Origin: Corynebacterium sp. CNJ-954
GTDB taxonomy: Bacteria > Actinomycetota > Actinomycetes > Mycobacteriales > Mycobacteriaceae
NCBI RefSeq assembly: GCF_001942345.1
Contig: NZ_MKKI01000045.1
Location: forward strand, 62,001 to 126,000
Length of the DNA: 64,000 bases
Reading direction: 5' to 3'
Part shown: positions 24,361 to 33,697 of the stretch, piece after piece
Position numbering within the stretch: the first letter of the stretch is position 1
How the letters are laid out: every line of letters starts with the position of its first letter
Made by a program: the position numbers and the translations under genes
The notes under the pieces: model-generated
Database searches by the model: none
What the model saw: the letters and a program-made list of their open reading frames with translations, nothing else
What the model was told of the DNA's origin: nothing

Positions 24361-25893
24361 ATGAGCACACCGGACAGTCGCCGGCAACCAAACGCAGCGG
24401 AGGGCCAGACAGTGGGAGATCGTCGCAAGAAAACGGCGTTGGACGAGGTGCGGGCCGGCCTGCAACGCATGGACCACGATGTCTTCGCCGCGATCGCCGG
24501 CGCGGACAATCCCCAGCTGGACGCAGTGATCCCCCGGCTCACCACCGCCGCGAACTACTCCAGGTTGTGGGTCGGTCTCGCCGGCGCCATGGCGCTCACA
24601 CGGAAACCGAAGGTGCAGCGTGCGGCGACCCGCGGCCTGGTCACCCTCGCATGCACCAGCTTCGTGGCCAACCAGCTGGCGAAACGGTCGTGGAGTCGCG
24701 ACCGTCCCGGCCACGCCTCCGTCCCGCTCGCCCGCAGGATCCGGCGGTACCCGCGGTCGAGCTCGTTCCCGTCGGGCCACTCCGCCAGTGCCGCCGCCTT
24801 CGCCGTCGGAGCGGGGCTCGAGGACGCCCCGGCCGGGGCGGCTCTCGGCGCGCTGGCCGGGCTCGTCGGATTCTCACGGGTGTACACCGGTGCGCACTAT
24901 CCCAGCGACGTCCTGGCCGGGTGGGGGTTGGGCACGCTCATCGCCGTCATCGGCGGCAAGCTCGTCCCTCCGCCCACCACCCGGAGTCGCGTCTCCACCG
25001 AACCCTTCTACCTGGATGAACCGGGCCGTCCGGACGGCGAGGGTCTCGTCCTCGTCGTCAACCCGGCGTCGGGCGGCGGTACAGGGGAGCGCATCCTCAA
25101 GCATGTCGAGAAGGCCCTCCCGTCCGCCGAGATCGTCGCGCTGACCCCGGAGGACGACGTGGTCGAGGTCCTGGAACGTGCCGCGGCCAGGGCGGAGGTC
25201 CTGGGTGTCGCCGGTGGTGACGGCACCGTGGCCACGGCGGCGGGTGTCGCACGTGCGGCGGGGAAGCCGCTCGCTGTCTTCCCCGCCGGGACGTTCAACC
25301 ACTTTGCGAAGCAGATCGGCTGCGCCACGGCGGAGCAGACCGTCCGTGCCGTGCGGGCGGGGACGCTGGAGATGGTCGACGTGACCACCCTGAACAACGA
25401 CACCACGCTGCTGAACACCGCGAGCATCGGCGCATACCCCCAGTTCGTCGCGATCCGGGAACGGTACGAGGGCAAGATCGGCAAGACATTGGCCTCCGTC
25501 GTCGCCGCCTGGGGTCTGTTGAAGGAGGAGAATGCCGTCGAGATCCGGTACGACAACACCACGTTGACGACGTCGCTGTTCTTCCTCGGTAACTCCCTGT
25601 ACCGCCCCTCGGGTTTCGCGCCGGTCGACCGTGCCGGTGTCGGCGACGGTCTGCTCGACGTGCGCATGCTGGAGATCGGCAAGCCCTTCGCCCGGCTGCG
25701 CATCACGATGGCGCTGCTGACGGGACGGCTGAACCGCAGCCCGTTCTACCACGAGCTCCACCGTCCGGTCTTCCGGTTCACCGTGCTCCGTGGCCCGTCA
25801 GAGGTGGCGCATGACGGCGAGGTCGGCGACAAGCTGTCGGAGGTCGAGTTCGTCTCGCACTACCGGGTGCTGCCCGTGTACCGCCCCCGGTAG
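24361..25893 (+). CDS. PAP2 phosphatase-diacylglycerol kinase fusion
   Basis: 510 aa from ATG 24361; an in-frame GTG at 24412 has a better ribosome site (GGAGG, eight bases) and may be the real start. N-terminal half is a PAP2 phosphatase: KRSWSRDRP, SSSFPSGHSA and SRVYTGAHYPSDVLAG. From ~residue 220 follows a diacylglycerol/sphingosine kinase catalytic domain: VLVVNPASGGGTGE, GVAGGDGTVATAA, FPAGTFNHFA. The two activities remove and add phosphate on lipids, so it is likely a membrane lipid remodelling or prenyl-phosphate enzyme. Its last 34 bases overlap the convergent PAP2 gene. Confidence 0.9.
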   Translation: MSTPDSRRQPNAAEGQTVGDRRKKTALDEVRAGLQRMDHDVFAAIAGADNPQLDAVIPRLTTAANYSRLWVGLAGAMALTRKPKVQRAATRGLVTLACTSFVANQLAKRSWSRDRPGHASVPLARRIRRYPRSSSFPSGHSASAAAFAVGAGLEDAPAGAALGALAGLVGFSRVYTGAHYPSDVLAGWGLGTLIAVIGGKLVPPPTTRSRVSTEPFYLDEPGRPDGEGLVLVVNPASGGGTGERILKHVEKALPSAEIVALTPEDDVVEVLERAAARAEVLGVAGGDGTVATAAGVARAAGKPLAVFPAGTFNHFAKQIGCATAEQTVRAVRAGTLEMVDVTTLNNDTTLLNTASIGAYPQFVAIRERYEGKIGKTLASVVAAWGLLKEENAVEIRYDNTTLTTSLFFLGNSLYRPSGFAPVDRAGVGDGLLDVRMLEIGKPFARLRITMALLTGRLNRSPFYHELHRPVFRFTVLRGPSEVAHDGEVGDKLSEVEFVSHYRVLPVYRPR

Positions 25894-26528
25894 GGAAATC
25901 CGGAGGGACACGAGAGATACAGGCACAGCATCAGCCATGCGTAGCCCAGCGCCCAGCCGGCCAGCACGTCCGACGGATGGTGCACATTGAGCGCCACCCG
26001 TGCCACACCGATCGTCACGCACAGCAGGACACCGATAACCACGATGACGGTACGCCAGGACCTGCGTACCAGGTGCGAGTACACGATCAGCAACGCGCCG
26101 ACGGCGACCAGGACGCCGAGCGCGTGGCCGGACGGGAACGACGTCCCGGACGCCGCGACGAGCTGGGTGACGGGCCGGTCGCGGTCGGCCAGCTGCTTGA
26201 CCACCGTCGAGACGATCCCGCTGCCCCAGACGCTGACGGCGAGGAACACCGCGACACGCACCCGGTGACGCCGCAGCTCCAGCACGACCGGCACCACGAC
26301 CAGCACCCGCCACACCCCGGGGCCGAAGACATGGCTCAGCCCGTTCCACAACGGCACCCACCACCCGTGGGTACCGGCCATGTCGTAGGCGGTGTCCAGG
26401 GCCCGGGAGTCAGGCCGGTCGATCCAGCTCCAGTGGTGCACCCATCCAGTCCACAGGACGGCGACGAACACCAGCGCCGCGACGACGGACACGGTGACCG
26501 GAACCACCGCCGGGCGTCGGTCCGTCAT
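25860..26528 (-). CDS. PAP2-family membrane phosphatase
   Basis: 222 aa with several membrane helices and all three PAP2 motifs: KQLADRDRP, SFPSGHALG and RVALNVHHPSDVLAG. Likely acts on phosphatidic acid or undecaprenyl diphosphate. It overlaps the 3' end of the fusion gene (34 bases, convergent) and its ATG region overlaps the end of the upstream monooxygenase by four bases, so those two are co-transcribed. Confidence 0.9.
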   Translation of the reverse strand: MTDRRPAVVPVTVSVVAALVFVAVLWTGWVHHWSWIDRPDSRALDTAYDMAGTHGWWVPLWNGLSHVFGPGVWRVLVVVPVVLELRRHRVRVAVFLAVSVWGSGIVSTVVKQLADRDRPVTQLVAASGTSFPSGHALGVLVAVGALLIVYSHLVRRSWRTVIVVIGVLLCVTIGVARVALNVHHPSDVLAGWALGYAWLMLCLYLSCPSGFPYRGRYTGSTR

Positions 26529-27966
26529 TCACCGAACACCATCTCACGCCGCTGGTCACCGTAGGAGAACTCCAGCAGCTCCCTGAGGTAGTTCTGCGAG
26601 TACACCCACGGCGAGGAGTGCCCCTGCATGGGGAACCGGTCGGCGCTGCGTCGCAGGTAGGCGGCGGCGAAGTCGAACAACGGCCGGTCCGCAGGTTCCG
26701 ACGGCGGGGCCGGGCGGTAGATCTCCGCGCCGCTCTTCCACAACTTGACCATGTAGCGGGACACGAGATCCGAGCGCAACGTCCAGGAGCCGTTGATGTA
26801 GCCGACGGTGAAACTGAAGTTCGGCAGACCGGCGATCATCATGCCACGGTAGAAGACCTGCTCGTCGACCTGCAGGGGACGTCCGTCGATGCTCAGCGTG
26901 CCACCGCCGAATGCCTGCAGGTCCAGCCCGGTGGCGGTGACGATGATGTCGGCGGGGATCTCCTCCCCGGAGCTGACCCGGATACCGTCGGCGGTGAACC
27001 TGTCGATGGTGTCGGTGACCATGCGGGCATTTCCACCCAGTGCGGTGAAGATGTCGCCGTCCGGCGCCTTGCACACCCGCTTCTCCGAGGGCTTGTGCCG
27101 GGGCGTGAAATGTTGCTCGATCAGTTCCGCGTCCAGGTACGGCCGCTGCATACGCCGCAGCGCGCGGGTGAACAGCCAGGGGGCGCGGCGGCCGATGACA
27201 TGCTGCCCCATGTCACGCACCGCGTGATTGAGACGCGCGACGGGATAGGCCGACGTCTCCGGCAGGACCTTCTTCCAGAACGCACTGATGGTGTCCGTCG
27301 CCGCCATCGGGGCCACGTAGGTGGGGCTGCGCTGGAGCATCGTCACCTGCGCCCCGAGCCGCTCGAGGGCCGGGACCAGTGTCACGGCCGTCGCGCCGGA
27401 TCCGACGACGGTGATCCTGCGCCCCGCGCAGTCAAGACCGTCGGGCCACTCCTGCGGGTGGATGATCGTCCCGGTGAAGTCCTCCTCGCCGGGGAAGTCG
27501 GGACGGTAGCCCCGGCCGTGCACGAAGTACCCCGACGCGTAGTGGACGCGGCGGGCGTAGATCGTCCGCTCGCCGTCCGCCGTCACCGCAGTGACCGCGT
27601 ACATCCGCAGGTCCGTCCGCCAGTTCGCATCGCGGATCCAGGACCCCGTCCGGAGCCGTTCGAGAGCGCCGCACTCCTGCGCGACGCCACGGATGTACTC
27701 CTTGATGTCCGCGCCTGCCCCAGGGTGCCGTCGTGGGGCCAGGGCGCGAATGGGAACCCGTAGGTCGCCATGTCGGAGTCCGACCGGATCCCCGGGTAGG
27801 TGAAGGTGTGCCAGGTCCCGCCGAGGTCACTGTTGGCGTCGTGGATCTCCCACGTCCACTCCGGGAAGTCGTGCGCGACATGGTGTGCGAGGTCCACGCC
27901 GGAGAGTCCAGCGCCGACGATCAGCAGGTCGAGGGGGTTGTCCGGGGAGCCGGCGAGTATGGCCAT
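26525..27966 (-). pseudogene. Flavin-containing (Baeyer-Villiger-like) monooxygenase, frameshifted
   Basis: The first frame has LLIVGAGLSGVDLAHHV (FAD fold) and LGGTWHTFTYPGIRSDSDM; the second has RVHYASGYF, VVGSGATAVTLVPAL (NADP fold) and VTATGLDLQAFGGG. The frames join at about 27718: GGGG there should be one base longer to continue into GADIKEYIRGVAQECGALER. The single-base loss lies in a short G run and could be a sequencing error; otherwise the enzyme is lost. TACGCT seven bases before ATG 27966 suggests a leaderless start. Confidence 0.85.
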
Positions 27967-28004
27967 GCACACAGCGTACAAGCGTGGGACGCGCTACGGA
28001 GGGG

Positions 28005-28433
28005 TCACGGTGAACCCAGTGAACCCAGGGAACCGAGTGAACCCAGTGATCCTTCCGGCACGACCAGCGCGCCGGGCTCCCAGACCGGGTACACCAGGCG
28101 CGGCGGCACCGTCTGCCAGGACTGCGACAGTTCCGCAGTCGTGCGGATGTCGGTCATCGTCTGCCACTGGCCGTCGGGACGCTGCTGCCAGCACTCGGTG
28201 GTCTGCCAGTGGAAACCGTCGCAGACGACCTTCCCCCGGTACGGCGAGTACACCGTGGCGACGGCGGTGACGTCCTCCCGCCAGATCGGGCTGGGCTGTT
28301 CGTGCTCGGGAAGCTGGGGGAGGGTCTCCGCACCGGCGGTGGGTGCGAGCCCGGCGCCCAGACCGCCCAGGGCAAGTGTGGTGACGGCGAGGGTGACTAT
28401 CTTCCTCCGGATGGTCGTGACTGTTCCGGACAT
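28005..28433 (-). CDS. Secreted protein with Gly-Ser-Leu tail
   Basis: 142 aa. Sec signal peptide: RRKIVTLAVTTLALGGLGAG then PTAGAETLP with likely cleavage after AGA. The mature domain has two Cys (VVCDGFHW, TECWQQR), possibly a disulfide. It ends in repeated GSL units (four and a half), encoded by a nine-base repeat (GTGAACCCA in plus-strand sense), a site prone to slippage. Family not recognised. Confidence 0.75.
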   Translation of the reverse strand: MSGTVTTIRRKIVTLAVTTLALGGLGAGLAPTAGAETLPQLPEHEQPSPIWREDVTAVATVYSPYRGKVVCDGFHWQTTECWQQRPDGQWQTMTDIRTTAELSQSWQTVPPRLVYPVWEPGALVVPEGSLGSLGSLGSLGSP

Positions 28434-28658
28434 GACGGGAACACTTCCTTCAGCCGCAGAGCGGCGGTAGTGAATGGTTCATGTAGTTGAGACATCGAAC
28501 AGACACCCTCCGGGGTTAGCAGAAGGCCGTATACCGCGGCGGTGGTAGCCGAGGTGTCTGCGCCAGGGGGACGCGGTGGGCGCCCACGGCGACGAAGCTG
28601 ATGGACATCACGGAGATCCAGTACTCCAGGACCCAGTACACCGACGAAGGAGCGTCCC

Positions 28659-29972
28659 ATGGCCACCCCGGCTGCCGAATCAGCGTCCACCACCGACCCC
28701 CGTCCCCGCAGGAGAAGACTGCGCCGCCACACCGCGTGGATCGCCACCGCGCTGATGACGACCGGTCTCATGCTCACCGGCTGTTCCACCGACACCGACG
28801 CCGCAGCGACGACCTCGAGTTCGGTATCGAGTTCGGTGTCGAGTTCGGTTTCGGGCACGACGTCGGACGCAACCACGGCCGACACCACGTCGGCGACGAT
28901 CTCCGACACCGCGACCGCAGCGCAGGCGTTCCTCGACACCCTGTCCGACGAGCAGCGTGAGACCGTCCTCTACGACTACGACGACGAGACCAAGACGACG
29001 TCCTGGTCGAACTTCCCCGTCACCTTCGTCGAACGCGCCGGGCTGAACCTCAGCGACCTCACCGACGAGCAGAGGACCGCGGCACTCGCCGTCCTGGAGA
29101 ACCTGCTCAGTGACGAGGCGTACGAGACGGTCTCCGGCATTATGGGCGGCGACGAGTACCTGCTGGAGAACAGCGACAGTACCGAGGACTCCCTCGGCCA
29201 GTACTACATCGCCTTCTTCGGCGACCCGTCGGACAGCAGTGCCTTCGAGGTGCAGTTCGGCGGCCACCACCTCGGCATCAACGCCACCCTGGACGGCGCG
29301 GTCGGCACCGTCACCTTCGCACCCACCCACCTGGGCGTGCAGCCGGCGGTCTACAAGGACGAGGACGGCAACGAGGTCCAGCCGTTCGACGGCATCTACA
29401 CCGACGCCTTCGCCTTCTACGACAGTCTCACCACGGAACGGCAGGAGACGCTGACCAGCGGGGATGTGAGCATGTGCGCACCCGGCGACACCTGCGACTT
29501 CGAGTCCGGCGACGGTCTCACCGGCGCCGACCTGGACGACGACCAGAAGGAGCTGCTGCTTGACCTCATCGCCAACTGGTCCGAGATGGCGGACGACGAG
29601 AGCAACGCCACCACCCGTGCCGAGATCGAAGCCACCCTGGACGACACCGTGATCGCCTGGTCCGGTGAGAGCACCTACGACATGAGCACCGGCGACGGGA
29701 TCTCATTCTCGATATCGGGACCGAATGTCTACGTCGCCTTCCAGGCACAGCAGGGGTCTGCCGGTGCGGACGTCGACGGCGTGACCACCTCCGGGTGGGG
29801 CCACGTCCACACCATCTACCGGGACCCGACCAACGACTACGCCGGAAGCGTCGAACAGCAGGCGTCCACCGGAATGAGTGGTGGCCCCGGCGGCGACGGG
29901 GACATGGGCGGAGCGCCCGCCGGTGGGCAGCCGCCGAGCGGCATGCCGGGGGACGCCGACGAGGCGGCGTAG
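28659..29972 (+). CDS. DUF3500-like lipoprotein
   Basis: 437 aa. Signal peptide TAWIATALMTTGLMLTGC has a lipobox LTGC (~residue 42), then a Ser/Thr linker. The body has the DUF3500 look: AFLDTLSDEQRETVLYDYDD, FGGHHLGINATL and YVAFQAQQ. The C-terminus is a Gly/Pro-rich tail. GAAGGAG precedes ATG 28659. Function unknown in this family; membrane-anchored outside the cell. Confidence 0.85.
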   Translation: MATPAAESASTTDPRPRRRRLRRHTAWIATALMTTGLMLTGCSTDTDAAATTSSSVSSSVSSSVSGTTSDATTADTTSATISDTATAAQAFLDTLSDEQRETVLYDYDDETKTTSWSNFPVTFVERAGLNLSDLTDEQRTAALAVLENLLSDEAYETVSGIMGGDEYLLENSDSTEDSLGQYYIAFFGDPSDSSAFEVQFGGHHLGINATLDGAVGTVTFAPTHLGVQPAVYKDEDGNEVQPFDGIYTDAFAFYDSLTTERQETLTSGDVSMCAPGDTCDFESGDGLTGADLDDDQKELLLDLIANWSEMADDESNATTRAEIEATLDDTVIAWSGESTYDMSTGDGISFSISGPNVYVAFQAQQGSAGADVDGVTTSGWGHVHTIYRDPTNDYAGSVEQQASTGMSGGPGGDGDMGGAPAGGQPPSGMPGDADEAA

Positions 29973-30115
29973 GCGGGACGGCGTAAGCGGCGATCCCCGC
30001 CAGCGCCTGTCCGCCTATCACCTTAAGTGAGCCTGCGCCGGTGTCCTACGCCCGGCAGCACCTCACGGGCCCGACACTTATGGGCGTGTCGTCTTAGATA
30101 CGTGTCGGCCGAGTG

Positions 30116-30784
30116 TCAGAACGACGCCCCTGCGTGCCGGAGTTTCGCCAGCGTCGGGGCGTACATCCGTTCCTTCGTCGTTGCGAGTGTCTCGCCGGCT
30201 TTGGGGGCGTGCTGGGTGGCGATGTCGACGGCGGTGTCGAGGACAGCGTCCTGCGCGACGGCGTGGTCGACGATGCCGGCCGACACGGCGTCATGTCCTC
30301 CGTACCGCAGCGCGGCGAGCATCGCCGTGTGCGCGGTCTGCGGAGTGAGGCGCGACTGCACCAGGGAGGCCATCCCGACGGTGAATGTCATGTCGATGTC
30401 CGTCTCCGGTAGACACCAGAAGCCACGGTCGGCACGCATCACGCGGACGTCGTGGGACAGGCTGAGCATCGCCCCGGCAGCGAACGCGTGGCCCTGGATG
30501 GCGGCGACACTGAACACCGGGAGCGACAGGGTGCGGGCGAAGAGCTGCTCGACGGCGGTGAGGTACTCGTCCTTCTGTTCCGGGTGTTCGCCCAGCCACT
30601 CCAGGTCCAGTCCGTTGGAGAAGAACTTGCCGGTGGCGGTGGTGACCAGTGCACGGGGGCCGGTTGCTTCGGCGACATCGTCCAATGCGCTGGTGATCTC
30701 GGAGACCCAGGTGGGGTGGAATCGGTTCTCGGTGTCTCCGATGTTGAGGATGAAGACATCGTCGTGGCGGTCCAGGGTGGTCAT
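30116..30784 (-). CDS. Enoyl-CoA hydratase/isomerase family protein
   Basis: 222 aa. Crotonase features: TGKFFSNGLDLEWL (oxyanion hole region), VAAIQGHAFAAGAMLSLSHDVRVM (second oxyanion NH in GHAFAAGA). The C-terminal helix is short, so the protein is at the lower end for the family. RBS GAAGGAG. It lies 24 bases after a thioesterase gene on the same strand, suggesting a fatty-acyl-CoA operon. Confidence 0.85.
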   Translation of the reverse strand: MTTLDRHDDVFILNIGDTENRFHPTWVSEITSALDDVAEATGPRALVTTATGKFFSNGLDLEWLGEHPEQKDEYLTAVEQLFARTLSLPVFSVAAIQGHAFAAGAMLSLSHDVRVMRADRGFWCLPETDIDMTFTVGMASLVQSRLTPQTAHTAMLAALRYGGHDAVSAGIVDHAVAQDAVLDTAVDIATQHAPKAGETLATTKERMYAPTLAKLRHAGASF

Positions 30785-30808
30785 GTGGTGACGGCTCCTT
30801 CGGCAGTT

Positions 30809-31210
30809 CTACGTGTCCAGGATGTCCCGCAGCGCGGCGGCCGCGGTCGGTGACAGTGGACGTGAACGGGCGTTGGGTGCGTCGACGTTCACGTACGTCA
30901 GCTTTATCGTGTTGACGTGACGCTCGCCCGTGGTCACCGTGAGCACCACTGAGAAACTGCTGCGGCCGACGTGTGTCACCGTCACGTCGACATCCAGGAC
31001 GTCGTCGAACCGTGCGGGGCTGCGGTACTCCAGTGCGGCGGTGACGACGGAGGGGTCGAAGTCGTTCTCGTCAGTGGGGGTTATCTCGAGACCGAGCGCC
31101 CTGGCCAGTTCAGTGAAGGCGACGTCCGCGATCTCCAGATACCGGGCGTTGAACAGGTAGCCCTGTCCGTCAACTTCGTGGTACCGGACGCGGTGACTGT
31201 AGGTGTGCAT
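30809..31210 (-). CDS. Acyl-CoA thioesterase (4HBT hotdog)
   Basis: 133 aa. RVRYHEVDGQGYLFNARYLE contains the Asp-x-x-G-h-h-h-N motif of 4-hydroxybenzoyl-CoA-thioesterase-like hotdog proteins. The rest is beta strands typical of the fold (SSFSVVLTVTTGERHVNT). Start 31210 is chosen at the family boundary; an upstream in-frame GTG (31255) is possible. Same operon as the enoyl-CoA hydratase. Confidence 0.8.
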   Translation of the reverse strand: MHTYSHRVRYHEVDGQGYLFNARYLEIADVAFTELARALGLEITPTDENDFDPSVVTAALEYRSPARFDDVLDVDVTVTHVGRSSFSVVLTVTTGERHVNTIKLTYVNVDAPNARSRPLSPTAAAALRDILDT

Positions 31211-31301
31211 GCGGGTGTCGATCCTCGTTCTCGTCAGCAGGGGACAGGCCACCAATAGTATAACCGGCGAAAGTATACCGCCGTGCTCAGCGGGGATGAG
31301 C

Positions 31302-31329
31302 TACACTGATGTAGTTGATGTATCAACTA
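31302..31329 (+). promoter_or_regulatory. -10 box and palindromic operator upstream of pirin operon
   Basis: TACACT (31302-31307) is followed by a perfect 8-2-8 palindrome: TAGTTGAT (31312-31319), GT, ATCAACTA (31322-31329). A dyad just after the -10 suggests a MarR-type repressor site; the repressor gene is not adjacent. Confidence 0.65.
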
Positions 31330-31365
31330 TATCCGTCATGAACGATGTCGGCTGAAGGGTCTGCA

Positions 31366-32418
31366 ATGTCGAACACCGAAGAACACCCTGTCCCCGTACA
31401 CTGCGGCGACGGTGACACCGACGAGGACCGGCACGTCCCCGTCGAGATCATCACCGCCCGCGACGTCCCCCTCGGCGGCCCTCGGGCGATGACGGTGCAC
31501 CGGACGTTGCCGCAGCGCCGCCGCAGTCTCATCGGCGCATGGTGCTTCCTCGACCACTACGGTCCCGATCCGGTCGCGGAGTCCGGGGGCATGGATGTGC
31601 CCCCGCACCCGCACACCGGTCTGCAGACCGTGTCCTGGCTGTTCGACGGCGAGATCCGTCACGACGATTCCCACGGCATCCACGAAACCGTCCGTCCGGG
31701 CGAGATCAACCTGATGACGGCCGGGGCCGGGATCTGCCACTCCGAGGTCTCCACGGAGGACACCACCGAGTTGCACGGTGTCCAGCTGTGGACCGTCCTT
31801 CCCGAGCATGCCAGGCACGGGTCGCGTCGGTTCGACCACTACGCACCCCGCCCCGTGCCCGTTGACGGCGGTTCGGCGCTGGTGTTCCTCGGCAGTCTGC
31901 TGGGGTCGACGTCGCCGGTCCCCACGTTCACGCCCCTGGTCGGCGCTGAACTCCGGCTGGATCCGGGAACGCGACTGGTTCTCCCGGTCGACCCGTCCTT
32001 CGAACACGGCTTACTCGTCGACGCCGGAGACGTCACCGTCGGCGGGGTGGCGGTGGCGCGGACAGAACTGGCCTACACCGGGACCGGTGCGGACTCCGTG
32101 TCCGTGGAGAACACCGGGAGCACCGGTGCGAGGATCATCCTGATCGGTGGTGAACCCTTCGGCGAAGACGTCGTGATGTGGTGGAACTTCATCGGCCGCG
32201 ATGACGCGGAGATCCGGCGGTACCGTGAGGAATGGAACTCGCACAGCACCCGGTTCGGTGAGACCCGTGGATACATACCCCACGACCCGGACGGGCCGTT
32301 CCGGCTGCCCGCGCCGGAGATGCCCGAGACGCACATCCGTCCCCGTAGCAACCCTGCGTCCGTGGCCCGGGCCGGGGACGATCCCTACCGCCCACGAACA
32401 GAGGAGAACCGCTCATGA
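31366..32418 (+). CDS. Pirin-family protein
   Basis: 350 aa. N-terminal cupin with the pirin metal motif: DVPPHPHTGLQTVSW and HSEVST, followed by a C-terminal cupin (LIGGEPFGEDVVMWWNF). Pirins act as quercetinase-like dioxygenases or redox co-regulators. ATG 31366 follows GAAGGG. It heads a three-gene operon with ATGA overlaps, controlled by the palindrome at 31312-31329. Confidence 0.9.
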   Translation: MSNTEEHPVPVHCGDGDTDEDRHVPVEIITARDVPLGGPRAMTVHRTLPQRRRSLIGAWCFLDHYGPDPVAESGGMDVPPHPHTGLQTVSWLFDGEIRHDDSHGIHETVRPGEINLMTAGAGICHSEVSTEDTTELHGVQLWTVLPEHARHGSRRFDHYAPRPVPVDGGSALVFLGSLLGSTSPVPTFTPLVGAELRLDPGTRLVLPVDPSFEHGLLVDAGDVTVGGVAVARTELAYTGTGADSVSVENTGSTGARIILIGGEPFGEDVVMWWNFIGRDDAEIRRYREEWNSHSTRFGETRGYIPHDPDGPFRLPAPEMPETHIRPRSNPASVARAGDDPYRPRTEENRS

Positions 32419-32780
32419 CCGACAACCACGACAGGACGGGAGCGGCCGTCACCGTCCGGCTCACCCCGCAGGGGGACGCCTACGCCATCTGTCTCGACGG
32501 GGCTGACGAACCGGCTGGCGCCACCTACTTCATTGAGGTCGGTGACGACCGCATCTTCTTCCACACCACCGTCGGTGACGAGTATGCGGGACGGGGGCTG
32601 GCCGGCATCCTGGTCGACCACGCCCTGTCCGATACGCGTGCACGCGGGAAGACGGTCGTTCCGGTGTGCCCGTATGTTCGTGCCCGCGTCGAGAAAACGG
32701 CGTGGGACGGGCCGTGGCGCACACCGACGGCCGCGGACCTCGCCGTGGTCGGAAAGCACACGGAGGGTGGCGCCGAATGA
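32415..32780 (+). CDS. GNAT-fold N-acetyltransferase (YjdJ-like, DUF)
   Basis: 121 aa. Contains FIEVGDDRIFFHTTVGDEYAGRGLAGILVDHALSDTR, the small GNAT acetyl-CoA loop (G-R-G-L-A) of the Gcn5-related YjdJ-type group, and ending in VPVCPYVRA. Overlaps the pirin stop by ATGA (32415-32418), so it is translationally coupled. Confidence 0.85.
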   Translation: MTDNHDRTGAAVTVRLTPQGDAYAICLDGADEPAGATYFIEVGDDRIFFHTTVGDEYAGRGLAGILVDHALSDTRARGKTVVPVCPYVRARVEKTAWDGPWRTPTAADLAVVGKHTEGGAE

Positions 32781-33247
32781 CGCGGCGACCGTACATCGAC
32801 AAGATGAACCCGGAGATCTACCGCGCGCTCAACGGGGCGGTCCGGGCAGCACGGAAATCCTACGACGAGGCTGGACTGCCGCTGGCCCTGGTCGAGCTGG
32901 TCAATGTCCGGGTCTCGCAGATCAACGGTTGTCCGACGTGCCTGAGCGTCCACATCCCGGCGGCCCGTGACGCCGGGGTGGATCAACAGGTCCTGGACCT
33001 GCTGCCCAGTTGGAGGCAGGACACGTCACAACTGTTCACGGCTTCTCAGCGCGCTGCGTTGGAGCTTGCCGAGGCACTGACTGAGCCGCAGCCCGGGCGT
33101 GGTCGCACCAGCGTCGAGACCGCTGTGACGGCGGCGTACGGGGAGTTCAATGAACAGCAGATCAGTGCCTTGGAGTGGGCGATCGTGCTGATCAACGCAT
33201 ACAACCGGATCTCCATCGGATCAGGGCACCCGCCGACCCGCCGGTGA
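32777..33247 (+). CDS. AhpD/carboxymuconolactone decarboxylase-like peroxidase
   Basis: 156 aa. The redox motif NGCPTCLSVH (CxxC, with downstream His) is typical of AhpD-like alkylhydroperoxidases. Overlaps the GNAT gene by ATGA. Grouped with pirin, this suggests an oxidative or electrophile stress operon. Confidence 0.9.
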   Translation: MTRRPYIDKMNPEIYRALNGAVRAARKSYDEAGLPLALVELVNVRVSQINGCPTCLSVHIPAARDAGVDQQVLDLLPSWRQDTSQLFTASQRAALELAEALTEPQPGRGRTSVETAVTAAYGEFNEQQISALEWAIVLINAYNRISIGSGHPPTRR

Positions 33248-33271
33248 CCGGGCCGAACTGGCTTGACACCG

Positions 33272-33316
33272 TTGTCCATTGGTCAGCATTCGCTGTATAG
33301 TCAGCGTATGCTGACC
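33272..33316 (+). promoter_or_regulatory. Promoter and operator of the metal regulator
   Basis: TTGTCC (-35, 33272-33277) and TATAGT (-10, 33296-33301) are separated by 18 bases. A 15-base inverted repeat with one mismatch (33281-33295 and 33302-33316) is centred exactly on the -10 box and covers the ATG at 33308. Autorepression by the ArsR-type protein is likely. Confidence 0.75.
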
Positions 33317-33697
33317 ATTTCCTCCCGTATCGACGTGATGAACCGTCTGGGACGCGCCATGGCCGACCCCACCCGGTCACGTATCCTCCTCCACCTCCTG
33401 AAACAACCCGGCTACCCGGCACAGCTGTCCCGCGATCTGGACCTGACCCGGACGAATGTGTCGAACCACCTGGCCTGTCTCCGTGGTTGCGGACTTGTCG
33501 TCGCCGTCCCCGAAGGTCGTCGCACCCGCTACGAGATCGCCGATCCGCACCTCAACCGTGCGCTGGATTCCCTGGTCAACGTCGTTCTCGCCGTCGACGA
33601 CGGCCGGCCGTGCACCGATGAACACTGCGAGGTGCCCGGATGCTGCGCGGACTGCAGCGCTGACAATGCGGCTGCTGCCGGAGGCGATGATGAGTGA
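33308..33697 (+). CDS. ArsR/CmtR-type metal-sensing repressor
   Basis: 129 aa. Winged HTH: SRILLHLLKQPGYPAQLSRD, DLTRTNVSNHLACLRGCGLV. C-terminal CTDEHCEVPGCC resembles the CmtR cadmium/lead site (Cys ligands in the C-terminal tail plus CLRGCG). Leaderless: ATG is six bases after TATAGT. It overlaps the ATPase start and, by the operator, regulates itself and the pump. Confidence 0.9.
   Translation: MLTISSRIDVMNRLGRAMADPTRSRILLHLLKQPGYPAQLSRDLDLTRTNVSNHLACLRGCGLVVAVPEGRRTRYEIADPHLNRALDSLVNVVLAVDDGRPCTDEHCEVPGCCADCSADNAAAAGGDDE

Noticed and set aside
26618..27763. Plus-strand open frame opposite the monooxygenase
   Set aside because: No family features; the minus frames carry FAD and NADP motifs.
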